From Anastrepha obliqua (Eukaryota > Arthropoda > Insecta > Diptera > Tephritidae), in assembly GCF_027943255.1 (NCBI RefSeq), contig NC_072893.1, forward strand, positions 61,536,001 to 61,600,000: a stretch of DNA of 64,000 nt, given 5' to 3'. The translations under genes and the position numbers were made by a program. The stretch's first letter is position 1; each line of letters opens with the position of its first letter. The notes under the pieces were generated by a model. The model was not told where the DNA came from. It was given only the letters and a program-made list of their open reading frames with translations, and did not search any database. Shown one piece after another: positions 9,937-22,622 of this stretch.

Positions 9937-12899
9937 ATTTTGTAATCACTTTTTTCTGTTAAATAAATAAAAAAAAATATTAAAAAAAAAATTTTTTTAA
10001 ATGCCTGTCTCATGTTTTTGGCATAGAACAACAAAAACAATCAAAATTGGAACCAATTTAATGAACATAGTTTTGCTTAATAAATATATTTATGTTTTAA
10101 GTTAATATTCTTTCTTAAGTAATACTTTAAATAACAGCTTTAATACTTAACATTTCAATAAAAATTCAATGTGATAGAAAGACTTGTTTGTATCGAGTAA
10201 TCGAGTAATTTACATATCCTTACAGCCCGATTCAAAGCAACACTTACAGCATCAGAAACCATATTCATCAAGCCACGTTTATAGTGGGCGAGATGGATGA
10301 TTTTTTATGAATACTTCTCCGTTCCCGCTTTGACACGACACACTCTCAAAACCAGTTTCACTACCCGCATGAGTGCCGAAGTGCTTCGCAATTGACGAAA
10401 TCCTATTTGATTTCATTCAGAAAATTGTTTCACTACTTCAAATTATCCCTACTGGGAATTTTAAAATATGCAACTGCTTGTATCTGCATAAGCAAATAGT
10501 AGAAGAAGCTCATTGCAGCAAACGAGATGCAGATGGCGATGAAGAAAACTCTGAAGATGCAGATCAAGCTGAAGATGAGCATTAGAGTACTAGCACAAGC
10601 TATGACGCCGCGCCGTTGCACTCCAACTATCCGTTAGCTTTGATTTATGCCCACTTAGCGCGCTGCCAGTTGCGGGCTTCTGCTTGCCATTTGCTCATAA
10701 TTCAGTTAGTGGTGCCAACGCAAGCATTATTGTCCCTTACAAAGGGCTAAATTATCATCGGTAGTGTCAAGGCCCTTTTGTTTTTGTTGTTGCTACTTAT
10801 TATAATACTCGTACATAGTAAGAGCATACTTCTTAACGCCACTTCGGTTACTTCGTTACTACTGCGTTACGCAATTTGCAAGTCAACTGTTGAGTGCTTA
10901 AAAATGCATTAGTGTAAATCACTAAATGCTGTTGCACACTTTTAAGGTTTGTGGTTTGGGTCGTTATTTGTCTTGTCAGAAGGACGATAAATGGCAATGC
11001 AGTCCAACAGAATTATTAAAACATGAAAATGTTTTTTGGCTAACATTTTTCTTCTAGACTTCTAGAGGGTTACCTCTACGAAATTTGTATGTGAATATTT
11101 CACGAAATTCAATGAGATGTACTCACTCAGGTAAATATTCAGATAACTTTATATTTTAAGTGAAATATTTTTTATAATTTTCGTATTACTTTCTAGATAA
11201 AGATACTTAATATAGAGTATTAGGTATAGATACCAATATATATGAAGTAAACTAACTTAAGAGTATTTAATTTCGCTAAAGAAGTGTTGTGATTTAAATT
11301 TTTACGTACAATTATTTTTCTTTAGAACTTGAGTGCGAATTATAATAATGCACCAACTTTTTCATTCAGAGCATTGTCCATACCTAGCGACAATCGTAGT
11401 TCATTACTTAGATTGGCAATCTATTATCAGATTCACTTGGTGGAAATTTTTACGATATATTTTTAAAGCAAAATATCTTCCATTACGTTTAAAATTAATC
11501 TATTTTTTTTTTTAATTTTTTGGGAAAAATTTTGCTTTCCCAACAATTTTTTATTATTTTTTTTATTTTTTGGAAAAAACTTTTTTTTGCCATTTTTGAA
11601 AAATTTCAGTATAGGGCTTTTTAAAATGAAATATCTTCGATTTCTTTTAGAAATAAAGACATTTTAATTTTTTTATGAATGTTTGAGAGAGCTATGGGCC
11701 AAATTCATTGCAGAGTCAGATCAAGCAGATTAAATTACAAGAAAATCTTCGGCGATCGGGGTCCACAAAATTTTTTGTACCACAATTATCCCAATTTTCT
11801 TCGATTTTTGCAATTTTTGATGATTTTTTGCAGTTTTTTTAGAGCTAAAATGGTTTATGATTTAAATACGATCGAAATTAGTATTTAACAGATCAAAAGA
11901 CATGAAAATTATATTTGCCTTAGATCTCAAAATTTGTTTTCTTGGCAAAACATCGAATGTTCGCTATTTTTTGGGTTGTTTCTTGCAATTTAGTCGAAAT
12001 TGAAGGCTGGACGGCCCAAACTGACTTGAAATTCGTACTTAGCGGTTCGAAAACATGCCCGTAGATAGGTGGCGCCAGGTATACAGACAATGTTTTTTTG
12101 GGTGCCAGTGTTATTAAATTATTTATTCTTCTTTTAGAGTTAAGAAAAAGCTAACAACTTTTAGGATTAGACTTAATTTTCGCGCCCAAGAAAAATACAC
12201 ACGATTTAAAAACAAATTTAAAGAGACTAGTAAATACTCTTCTCAACTGAAAAAAATTACAGTTGATCGATTTCAGACTTGATTTGAAGTAGTGGACGGC
12301 TTTATTTATTTATTTTCTTTTTGTTTTTAATTTTGTTTTTAAATTAGCAGTTTTGTATTAAACTATGGTGGTATGTTACGCATCACGGCTTGTTTTGCTG
12401 CTCTATCCCCCCACCAATTACTAAGTTCATGGCTTATCAAGAAGTGTTGGCCACAGGCATTCTGGGGAAAAGGTCCCATAAAAGTTTACATTAAAATGAA
12501 TGCATAATTTTAGCATTTTAGGCGGAGAAGCTCAGAGAAATTTCAAGTATGAAGAAGCACTTAATTTACATATAAAATACCTTTTAGGTCTTTTTACTAT
12601 TTTGGAAATTAAATAGCGTTTACTTTTCTTGTTACAGCTGGCCACTAACGTGAGATGCTCGCGCAGCATTCCTCCACTAGCTTATAAGTACAGTTTGCAC
12701 ATCGCAAATATTTCGATGTAAATTTTAAAGAGGGCCAAACTGGAATCGAGAAGATTATCGGTGTTCATCACATATATTTGTATGACACCTACACATCGTT
12801 ATATCTATATAAGAGTGTGTACTTATTCTTGTTACTGCAGAAGATATCTAAAACATATTTCAAATATCGACGAATAAGGCCCTCGAAATCAAAACATTC
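9937..12899. other. AT-rich region without recognised genes
   Basis: About 3 kb of AT-rich DNA with long T and A runs. Short frames at 10373-10585 (an acidic Asp/Glu-rich end, DADGDEENSEDADQAEDE), 11333-11515 and 11679-11888 resemble nothing known and lack coding character. Two loosely similar stretches near 11465 and 11625 (AAATATCTTC...) hint at an old duplication. No RNA genes seen. Confidence 0.45.
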
Positions 12900-13560
12900 C
12901 ATAATCTCAAACTGAGGTATCACTGCACGAAAATAAAGTGAAGCAATTTAGTGACGACCACTTCAAGGTCAACCGGCTCTCAGTAATTATTCAGCCCAAT
13001 GCTTTAAAGAAGCCGTTTTTGACCTATGTTACACATGGAACGAAAATGATATATACTTTAAGTTTACTTGAAGAACGTCAATTAAAATCTAAACCGAAAG
13101 TTGACTTCGAAGCCTGTCTAAAAGTGGTCCAAAAGGTAGTTTGAGAGAAATTGACAATTTTGCGGATCAGAATTTTTTGTCACAAAATGCTGCAAAGCCA
13201 CTTTTTGTCAACCAAACTGAGCTCTGTGACTTGTTAAGGGATTCCAACTTACTCGCTAAAAAAAACAGAATTAATAAATTGTAGCAATGGAAGCTGTGCG
13301 AACCAGAAGCGAAGATAATTTATATTATAAAATCTTTACATAGCTCACAGATTCCGATTTATTTCATTGGTTTGATTTTGTACATTCATGGGAATGGCTT
13401 AATATCGCACCTTGACCATTTCGAAACCTATTCGAAAAACTTCATCAATAGAGATGGCAGCACACTGCCTCACAAATTACTTTTGGAGTCTTGCGAAGGA
13501 TGCTACTGCATTCCAGCATGAGGAAGAAGCCAGCTGTACCAAAAAACATTGTCGTTTCAA
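12900..13560 (+). other. Possible decayed coding sequence, family unknown
   Basis: A 68-codon frame (12938-13144; QPNALKKPFLTYVTHG, SLLEERQLKSKPKVDFEACL) is followed in another frame by NFLSQNAAKPLFVNQTELCD and LLRDSNLLAKKNRINK (about 13150-13275). Farther on comes CLTNYFWSLAKDATAFQHEE (about 13465-13530). The amino-acid composition looks more protein-like than in neighbouring frames, and the pieces lie in one direction, which suggests a single frameshifted pseudogene. I cannot assign a family with confidence. The 'QTELCDLLRDSNL' stretch weakly recalls transposon-associated insect proteins. Confidence 0.3.
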
Positions 13561-13699
13561 TGAAAATATTAACAAAATTCGAAGTGAATAATTTGGTTTC
13601 TGAGAACATCGTGACTTTAAACTTGGCTTTTTATCTGGGATATTAAAGATAATATTGACAGTTGGAAATTTGTTGAATAGTGTAATTTGCCCTTTTGGT

Positions 13700-13770
13700 A
13701 ACTTGGCCCCAATCCATCTACTATTTGTGGCGTGGGTCTTAATGTTGTTCCAGAAATGGATGGACCCACG
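13700..13770 (-). mobile_element. SINE fragment
   Basis: A short piece of the SINE 3' body on the minus strand, seen as CTATTTGTGGCGTGGGTCTT followed by AATGTTGTTCCAGAAATGGA. The head and tail are absent. Confidence 0.6.
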
Positions 13771-14635
13771 CTATTAAGTCACACGGAGTTCCATGCTCCC
13801 CTGGGATAGGATGCTGGTATGTAAGCTACCGTGGAGGTTGCCAGGTAGCAGATAGCCGGACGGCGTGTAGTAGAAAGTTAGTTTCGAATAAGTTCTAACA
13901 AATAAGCAGCTTCCGACAATGAGTGGCTGGAACGGAGGCTGCGGTTTTCCGAAGATGTTTCTGTGACAAAGGCGAGTCGACACCGCCTTTAATAAAAATT
14001 GTGCGACTCCCTGGCCAGCGTCTGTTCTTCATGTTAGGGGCGACTGTTAAACCTTCATCATTGACATTAAGACTGCGCCCAGTAATGTCGTAATTACGGT
14101 ATACTGGAAAACGTTTGAACAAACTACTTCGAGCTGGTGACTTTATTATTCTGTTTCCCTAATAAACGGAGTGATATTTAGCTGAAACGGCATTCAGGCT
14201 AATAATCCAGTTGTCCCCGTCCCATTAAAATGGCAGCATGTCTCAAAGAAGGCTTCATATCCTGTCGCCATTAAGTGTCGGCGTAAGTCTACATGTAACA
14301 TTCCCAGTTTACACTGATTCCGCTCTAAACTTAAGCTCTCATAAGAAGCTTTTGTAAAATCCTTGCATAACCTCCATGCATGCAATGATAACTATGAAAT
14401 CATTTATAAGTGATTGCGCATCGGGATATGGATAACAGCTTATGAGTTGGGGCCCACAAACCCTGAATTTTAATAAACTTCAAAAACAAACCCCGGAGAA
14501 GGCTGAAACAGCGCCAAAAATAGCATCACAGCTGCATGCAGTAATTATTCCAACACTTATTGCAGATGTCAGTAACTGCAGCGGTGAATTACTTATAAAC
14601 CCATTTCAAAGGAGCTCATGGTTGGTATACTCACC
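13771..14635. other. Unassigned region
   Basis: Minus-strand frames of 63-75 codons (for example HRNIFGKPQPPFQPLIVGSC, about 13880-13960) are unrecognised. The base composition is less AT-rich than around it, which may indicate old repeat DNA. No known domain seen. Confidence 0.35.
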
Positions 14636-14752
14636 ACTAGACCGAACTGCAGAGACTATTTTATGAGAAGTTTATTTTTATTGGTAGAAATACACTCGGA
14701 AGTTTGCCATTGCCTACTGAGTGGCGACTGCTATTAGAAAAAGCTTTTTCTA
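14636..14752 (-). mobile_element. SINE fragment
   Basis: Central SINE body on the minus strand: a diverged GACTCCGAACGGCAGA block (about 14640), then GGTAGAAATACACTCGGAAG, TTGCCATTGCCTACTGAG and CTATTAGAAAAAGC. The head and tail are missing. Confidence 0.6.
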
Positions 14753-15275
14753 TAACCTCCTTCTTTTCACGCACAAATAAATACCATACATACCAATACA
14801 ACAATTTGTTTCCACGTTCCATGATCACTCAGTAATGAACAATGTGAAACTAAAATCGTCAAACAAATGAAATCCACACCTGAGTTTCAACTGATTACCT
14901 TGATTTGTATCCCTCTATGGTCTGCTTTATTTGTGTGTGACATTTGTTCGCTTTATTTACAGTTTTTTTTAAGTCTTCTTGTTCTCCTTCGACTACTGAA
15001 ATCACTCTCTCACTCAACGGCAGTGTTGCCTAGTTTTGTATATAAAAAAACACAAAGATTGCCATTTAAAGAAAAGAAAACACCAAATTTTTATTGATTT
15101 ACTTCAAGAACTTTGTGTGCGTGACAAATTTACTGTGTGCATTTTTTAAATAAATGTGTAATGGTTACGCACAATAGACTGCATAGAAAAAACTAAGTTT
15201 TAAAAATCTGTCCTTGTACTTAAAACTTATGTGAAGAGAATTTTTTTAAAAACGGGCCAAAAACACTTTTTTGCT
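14753..15275. other. Spacer, nothing recognised
   Basis: A Leu-rich 76-codon frame (14867-15097) is present. It has no recognisable domain and is probably fortuitous. Confidence 0.4.
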
Positions 15276-15990
15276 ATATGGGTGGGCCAAATAGCGTTTG
15301 TTTTTTGAACCACCTATTTTTTTGAGAATGGTAACACAAATGACATTTCAAATGTGTTCATAATTTACTTAAAGGTTTGAAATTTACGAAATGGGACGCT
15401 ATACGCTTGAAAAAAATTGGGAAATATTGAAAACCTGTTTCCAAAGTGGTGAGTCTCCTCCTTCTTTTCTGATTTTCACATCGGTGGCTACGTCAATAAG
15501 CAAAATTGTCGGATTTGGGGCTCAGAAAATCCACACGTTACTGTAGAGAAGCAAATGCATCCACAACGGGTCACTGTTTGGTGCGGTTTTTGGTCTGGCG
15601 GCATCATCGGGCCATTTTTTTTCGAAAATGAGCGAGGAGCCGCGGTTACAGTAAATGGCGAGCGTTACCGTGACATGCTCAACGAGTTGTTTCCAAAAAT
15701 TGAAGAGGATGTCATGGACAAATGCTATGCGAACCATCCAGAGACGATTGAAGCTTTAAAACACGAAATCGAAGTTGCCATTCATGAAATTGGAACCCAA
15801 ACAATCGAAAATGTGCTTAAAAATTGGGTTGATCGAATGGCCTACTGTAAAGTCAGTCGTGAACGATATTATTTTGTATTCATAAATGACAATGTTCAAT
15901 CTTCAAAATAAAAAAAAGTTTGAAAAAATATTGATTAGTTTTTCTTTTATAGCCAATTCAAAAAGCAAATTTTACATGGCCCACCCTATA
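15276..15990 (+). mobile_element. 'AGGGTGGGCC' family transposon, copy 2 (both ends, internal deletions)
   Basis: The left end is TATGGGTGGGCCAAATAGCG and the right end is TTTACATGGCCCACCCTATA, so both termini are present in about 710 bp. The transposase start MGRYTLEKNWEILKTCFQSG (about 15390) jumps after FQSGES to the catalytic region, using the same first junction as copy 1. The region encodes GGYVNKQNCRIW, MHPQRVTVWCGFWSGGIIG and AVTVNGERYRDML. A second deletion after FPKIEED removes the DGATCHT and FFLWG blocks and rejoins at KCYANHPETIEALKHEIE, followed by NVLKNWVDRMAYCK. The second and third catalytic residues are therefore absent. It is non-autonomous but could be mobilised in trans. 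Confidence 0.85.
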
Positions 15991-16481
15991 TTTGAGGTTA
16001 TGCTGCAAGACGGTTGTTATAGTTTCCTCAGTATTATTTGATTTTTTGTGTGTTTTTTACTATAATTACCTTTCTATGGCTTTAATTCGTATTTAATAAA
16101 TTTAAAGACTTTTTAAAATTTATAAAAAAGTTTTAAATGTTAGAAAGAGTTTAGTCAGGTAGATCCAATATGCTTGTCTAACTTCAAAAGGTGCAACAAA
16201 TGAGATTTGAACTTTCAGAACATCAAAATTTATAAGAATCAAGAAATTTTCAATAGCACTAAAATATTCTCAGAGTGGCCTTTTTAGACTTTTCTTGAAT
16301 TACACAAATTTTTCTAACTTATATTTTTTATTTATAACAACTTTTTTTAACTTATAATTGTCGTAGCTTTCAAATTAAAAAAAGAAAAAACAAACACCAA
16401 ACTTTAAAATGTTCGTACTTTGGGTATAAAAAATAACTAAATTTATTGCGAAGAGTAACGGGTTGGCAACAACTGAGCTAG
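15991..16481. other. AT-rich spacer
   Basis: No recognised feature. Confidence 0.5.
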
Positions 16482-18952
16482 TGTCAAGGCGAATTAAGAA
16501 TCTAAGGTGGCGGCATTAAAAAATATTAATTTATTTTTCACGATTTTGACAAGTCTGACGTCAGCTCCCTTCGCAATACAAAACAAACAAAAGGAGGAGG
16601 AATTGCATGCTTGTGAAAATTCTGTGAATGGCTTGATAATATTGTGATTTGTGAGATTTAAAATAAACAATCTAATGAAAACGAAGTACCGTGTGTTAAA
16701 TTATGAAAGAAAAATTGAATGTATAGCCTCCAAATAAAGTTCGTTTGCGTTTTTATGCGGCAGACGCAGTGGCAAGAAAATATGCGTGTGTGGGTATAAT
16801 TTCTTCTTTTTGGTTGTTTCCACTGCTTTCGTCTACTCTTCTTCTTCGCAAACAAGTAATTTCCCTTGCTTTTGCTTGTTTATTCATGGGCTCTTGCGAC
16901 AGGCGAATTTGGAAGGCGTAATCTTGAGAGAAAAATATAATTTAGAAAAGCTTTATTCAGATAAAGCAATTAAAATCAGCTTCCAATCTACGTTGAGTGC
17001 GCAATTGGATGAACTTAGTCCAAATCATGTTGTAGAGGAATGGAAAGCGGCAGCAAAGAGCATATCTAGCTCGGCCAAGGAGGTGCTTGGCTACTTATCG
17101 AAACAATCTAAAAATGACTGGTTTGATGATGAATGTAAAGAGCTTATTAGCGCCAAAAATGAAAGCTAGCGCAACTTTATAACGAGCGGCACCCGCAGAG
17201 CGCGAGCGGAATATGTTTCAAAAAGATCGGCGGCTAGAAAAGTTATAAATAAAAAGAAAAAAGGATCCATCAAAAATTAAATTAAAGAAATAGAATTAAA
17301 TGCAAAGTGTAACGCGGCTCAGTTTTATCGGAAAATTAAAAACCGAAACGACAGTATTTCAGCCTAGAATAAATATTTGCTTATCTGAAAATGGTGATAT
17401 ATTACAAGCTGACCAAGAAATCTTAGAAAGATGGCGACAACATTTTGAACCACCAGAATTTGACGAAATTATCGTGGCCCTTAAAAAGCTTCGAAATGGA
17501 AAGGCAAGCGGCGAAGACTCTATAGCGGCTGAACTCCTGAAAGAAGGTGGTGAGGAGTTCCATAAATGCCTCCACCATTTAATAATGGACGTATGGGAAA
17601 AATGATCCATACCATCTGATTGGCTAGGCTGCATAATCTTTTCAATACACAAGAAAGGTGATAAGAGAGTAAACGATAACTATCGTGGAATCTCACTGCT
17701 TAACACGGCCTACAAGCTCTTCACAAATGTTCTCTATGAACGAATCAACGAATATGCTGAAAGAATAATTGAAGACTACCAATGCGGATTTCGTACAGGC
17801 AAGTCTACAATGGACCAATGTTTTATTCTTTGGCAAATGTTTGAAAAACACTATGATTATGGGCTAGATGTTCACTGTTTGTTCGTTGATTTCAAATAAG
17901 CCTTCAATAGTATTAAAAGAGGTATGATCCACCATATACTGCTTATTCTTGGAACACCTGCCAAACTAATAAGGCTTGTTAGTGCAACGCTCACAAATTC
18001 ACAAGCAAAAGTGGTCATTCAAGGGAAGCTCACAGAGCCGTTCTCTATTGAAACAGGTGTAAAACAAGGTGATGCCTTATCAACAGTCATATTCAATTTG
18101 ATGCTGCCCTTTGTCGTAAGGGAAGTCAACAAAGGTGGTACCTTGATAACTAAAACAACCCAAATATGTGCTTATGCCGATGACATCGCTATTCTCTTAA
18201 GAAATAGGAATGACTTAAAAGAAATTTTCTTCAAAATTAACAAAATTGCGAACGATATTGGCCTTTTTGTAAACGAGGGCAAAACCAAATATCTATTGAA
18301 ATCGAGGTGGCCTGCACAGATGCCAAATTTCCATGTGGGAGCCTATACTTTTGAAGCAGTGCAGCATTTTAAGTACTTCCGCCGTCAGGGATCGCATCAA
18401 CGCCGCCAACAAAGCGTATTACGCCCACCTTAACTTGTTCAAGTCCCGACTTTTACCTAAAGCTACAAAGTTCACTATGTACAAGACCCTTATTCGACCA
18501 ATCCTAACATATGGTTGTGAGGTATGGACTCTTAAGGTTGATGATTGTGCTCAGATTGCTCGCATGGAAAGAAAAATTTTAAGAAAGATTTTTGGCCCAA
18601 TAAGAATGGATGATGGCACCTATAGAATCCGATTGAACTCTGAACTGAACGATCTAACTCAGAACGAGACAGCTGTGCGTTTTTAAAGCGCAGCGCATAA
18701 GATGGCTAGGTCATGTGATCCGTATGCCTGTTGACTGTACCGTGAAGAAAGCCTTGACAGGAAAGCTAATGGGCGTGAAGGTCAAAGGCAGACCGAGGAA
18801 CCGTTGGATAGACGCAGTGGAACACGATCTTAAGAAGCTGGGAATACGTAACTACGAAGCAACAGCTCAAGATAGATCGCTTTGGCGGAGCATTTTGAAG
18901 GAAGCTTTGACGCACCCCGCGTTGTAACGCTATTAAAGAAAGAAGAAAGAAT
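16482..18952 (+). mobile_element. Longest LINE copy: 5' UTR, RT and C-terminus (degenerate)
   Basis: The leader (about 16482-16900, including TCTGACGTCAGCTC at 16556) is shared with the copy at 28.1 kb. Coding blocks in order: linker after the endonuclease (KSKNDWFDDECKEL-like, about 17107-17150), AALKKLRNGKASGEDSIAAE (17490-17550, V to A read approximately), ADFVQ, DFK*AFN (17891-17910, a stop in the DxxxAFD motif), GVKQGDALSTVIFNLMLPFV (18057-18116), CAYADDIAILLRNRND (18165-18213), TLIRPILTYGCEVWTLKVDD (18486-18545), RIRWLGHVIRMP and VKGRPRNRWIDAVEHDLKKL. The stop is TAA at 18925. Tail GAAAGAAGAAAGAA at 18936-18950. Multiple frameshifts. The endonuclease is mostly missing. This is an RTE/R4-like or similar clade without RNase H. 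Confidence 0.85.
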
Positions 18953-20680
18953 CTTGTATTCTATTATTCTTGGGCTAGTGTGACAGCACACACTCTCCGA
19001 TGGACGCAATCTTGTTCCTACCATTCTTGCTCTCTAATATCGTTGGAATTATTGATTAATCAGCGGGAAAAAGGTTTGATACTGTTATTTACGCAAACAC
19101 AAATATTTATTAGGATGTGTAAGTAAAGTACCTTTTCTCAGCATATGTACTATATGTATTTTGTTTGTTATTTTCTCATTCATCTACAAAATGTTCAACA
19201 CGTTTTAGCAATCGATCCTATCATCAACTGGTACCAGGGGTACGCTGACAGTTCGATTGGTCTAAATCGACAATTTAACCCTTTTTACAAGATTTTGTTG
19301 TTATTAAATAGTTACAGCTCTCATTTCCGCCAAGTTTTTTTACCACTTAACCCTTTTTAACTTGAGCTGTCAATGCTGTCGCCCCTATTTTTTGCTCTGT
19401 TAAGTTACATGCGGAAACGCTGTCAACCCTCTTTCGGTCAATTCACCTTCCTTTTGTTAGATCGCGGTAGCGATTATCAATTATTCGTAATGTTTTTATA
19501 ATAAGCTTGAAAAAAGAAAAATTATAATATAAAAAGTGGCGAACTTTTGTGCGGATTTTCTTTATTGTAGTTAATGTAGCTGAGAAGGCGCTACAGTGCT
19601 TAGATTTGAGAACAGATCTAAGGTTTTATTTAGTTGCATATCGTTTGCACATCTTTGTCTCTCTTTTCCAAATAATTTTTAGTATAATTTAATAGACTAT
19701 TCATCTAACTCATAGAAACTGGTTCATTTGTCAAATTGCGCTGCCACGTGAAATACCAAATGACTAATTCCACAAGTGACAGCCGTAGTCGGTGTCAAAC
19801 TTTGAAGTGTAAAAAATTAGGAGGAACTGAATAAGATGCTTCTATACATCTCGTATTAGTGCTGTTTTTACGGTTTTTGCTTGTAAAATAAAAATTTTAA
19901 ATCTCACTAATAATTTCAGTTGCTCACTAACTTTTTAACAAAGAAAAAACCAACAAACAAGTCGCCGAGCTCAGCCTATGCAAAAAAAAAAAACAAAGTG
20001 CACAATCTTTAAGTACTTCAGCTTAATTTAAATTTTTGCCCGGACCTCAGCATCAAACACATTTCCATATACAAAAACAAACTCCTGGTGGTAGTTAACC
20101 AGCTACACAACTTTCTACAAATTTTTGTAGAGAAAAAAAAATATGTATGGTTACTCCTACAACATTTGAAACTAAATTGCTTGCCGCAAACAACAGCAAA
20201 AGTATGAGAAAACAAATACAAACAATAATGTAAATATAAAAGAAAGCACAACATCATTGGCAACTCCAAAATGTTTGGCCTTTTAATTCAATTTTGCTTT
20301 CTTGGGGCATAAACAAATAGAAGGTGGAGTGAGCCTCGCAGAAATGGGTCGTTCAGAGTAAAGGTGAGGAGACACTTGCCTTTTGCGCATTTACCTGGAC
20401 ACCAAATCACCAGCAGCTAGAGGAAACTTGGAAAAGGCTTCATAGAAAAAGCAGCAATCTGCCGTAGCACATTAGCTGCAGGGTGAGCTGGGATAGCCAT
20501 TGGCCATGCAGGCAGGATTCTACCGAAAATAATGTTAAGGCTTGCGAGAAAACTGAATGAGAGGAAATGAGTGGGAATATATTTGATTTGTGTGAGAAGG
20601 GAAAATTTACTTCATAGTTCAGCAAAAACACGAAATTCTTCTTACTTAAAGTAAATTTGTCAAGTATTTTGTACTGGAAA
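18953..20680. other. Unassigned AT-rich region
   Basis: About 1.7 kb with no recognised gene. Frames of 60-83 codons occur on both strands without domain signatures. A poly-A run lies at 19982-19992. Confidence 0.45.
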
Positions 20681-21250
20681 TATAGGGTGAGCCATGTAAA
20701 ATTTGCCTTTTGAATTGGCCTTAAAAAAAAAATAGAATCAATATTTTTTCAAACTTCTTTTTTATTTTGAAGATTGAACATTTTAAAGCATCAATCGTCT
20801 CTGGATGGTTCGCATAGCATTTGCCCTTAACGGCTCTTCACAACAAATAGTCCAACGGGCTTAAATCACAGCTCCGAGGCGGCCAATTGATATCGGAATT
20901 CAAAAACGGTAGCCAAAAGTTCGAGTGTAACTTTGGCAATGTGACAAGTTGCACCGTCCTGTTGAAACCAAATGTCGTCCATGTCATCCTCTTCAATTTT
21001 TGGAAACAAAAATTCGTTGAGCATGTCACGGTAACGCTCGCCATTTACTGTAACCGCGGAAGAAGAGGAAGACTCACCACTTTGGAAATAGGTTTTCAAT
21101 ATTTCCCAATTTCGTTCAAGCGTATAACGTCCCGTTTCGTAAATGTCAAACCTTTAAGTAAATTAAGAACACATTTGAAATGCCATTTGTGTTACCATTC
21201 TCAAAAAAATAGGTGGTTCAAAAAGCAAACGCTATATGGCCCACCCTGTA
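20681..21250 (-). mobile_element. 'AGGGTGGGCC' family transposon, copy 3 (both ends, different deletions)
   Basis: On the plus strand it begins TATAGGGTGAGCCATGTAAA (3' end of the element) and finishes CTATATGGCCCACCCTGTA (5' end), 566 bp between TA dinucleotides (20681-20682, 21249-21250). On the minus strand the transposase start region lies around 21137. It jumps after the FQSGES equivalent directly to AVTVNGERYRDMLNEFLFPK and DDMDDIWFQQDGATCHIAKV (second catalytic Asp kept). A frameshift in a T run is followed by DINWPPRSCDLSPLDYLL (third Asp) in another frame. Most of the C-terminal tail is deleted. The first deletion is larger than in copies 1 and 2. Confidence 0.85.
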
Positions 21251-22157
21251 GCTTTCGTTATACAATAAAAGCCATTGTCCTTTTTTAAAACTTTCAAACA
21301 TTTCCTTCTAAACTTATTTTTAGTTTTTTTTTTTAACAAAAAAGTAGAAAAGCAAAATATTTTATTATTAACACAAATAAATACTTAAAAATTCACAGTC
21401 ACTTGCGTGTGTGCGCATTAATCATAAATCAATTACTTTGACATATCTCGCTGCGTTCTTATCTCTGCTGTGTGGAATAATTGAATTTTTCAATTTCACT
21501 TTCGCACAATTTATTTTATTTTATTTCAACTGCGAAGAATCGTGATTTAAACACGCATTACTCATGCCGTGAGTGGTGAGTGAGTGTGCGTGTGAACGCT
21601 GGACTTTAAGCACACACCGGTAATGGCTTTCGGTAAGCTGCACAATAGGGCTAAATATTATTTACCACAAATGCTGTAAATCTTTTACGCAATTAATTTT
21701 TAATGCCTTCATAATACGTACAATTAATGGAATAATGTCTCAATTATTGAAATTACTGCAGTAGCGCGCTGCAAAACGTAGTGCGAGTGCGAGTACACTC
21801 AGCTGTGAAGCTTTAAATTTCAAGAGGTGGTATACGCAACAGTTTCTTTTTTAATAAAAAAAAAACCACGAGATTGTAAGCCTCTGAAATAAGTGTCTTC
21901 AGGCAAGTAGATTAATTTTACTTAACTGTTCGGATTAACACTGATCTTATACGAACTAGAACTAGTCTCTAATGTTGCCAAGAAATTGTATGATTGTGAA
22001 GAGTTAAGATCCCACTCCCAATGCTTTATTGTATATTAAAAATCCTCTGGTAAGTAATTAAGTGACAAGAAGTAGAACCCGAGGTGGCCAATTCACGATT
22101 AGCAAATTGCTATAAAGTTGTCCAAAAAGTACTCGAAGGTAAAATTGGAATGCTACG
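21251..22157. other. Unassigned AT-rich region
   Basis: Nothing recognised. Confidence 0.5.
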
Positions 22158-22302
22158 CCCGAGTGCATTTCTGGCATGAAAAGGCTCCTCATGAAGAACC
22201 ATCTGCCGTTCGGAGGCGGCATAAAACTGTAAGTTCCTCCATTTGTGGAACACCATCAAGACGCACACCCCAAATAGGAGGAGGAGCTCGGCCAAACACC
22301 CA
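22158..22302 (+). mobile_element. SINE 3' half
   Basis: Plus-strand SINE body from CGAGTGCATTTCTGGCATGA through ATCTGCCGTTCGGAGG, CCATTTGTGGAACACCATCA and GAGGAGGAGCTCGGCCAAAC. The tRNA-like head is missing, and the copy stops shortly after AAACACCCAG, before the CGCGCCAATTA tail. Confidence 0.8.
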
Positions 22303-22622
22303 GTATTTGGACAACTAACACTTCGCCGTGTTAAAAATACCACTTGATAACATGAAAAATAAAAACGGACCGCGAACTGGTGGAGCTGAAAAGTGAATTG
22401 GCTCACCACTGGTATTTTGCCCGGCAGGGTACTCACACCTGTATATGTCTGCATATGTGCAAATATTTATAACTGCGCAACAATGAAATGACGAATGCAG
22501 CATACACCTAGCAACAAAACTCAGCGTACACAGATAAAAGTATTTATTATTTGATTTTTTAATAACTCAATATTGATATCTTCAACTCAATGAGTTGTAC
22601 AGATGTTTTCATAATGAAAGTT
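22303..22622. other. Spacer, nothing recognised
   Basis: About 320 bp of AT-rich DNA between SINE and mariner sequences. No coding feature. Confidence 0.45.
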
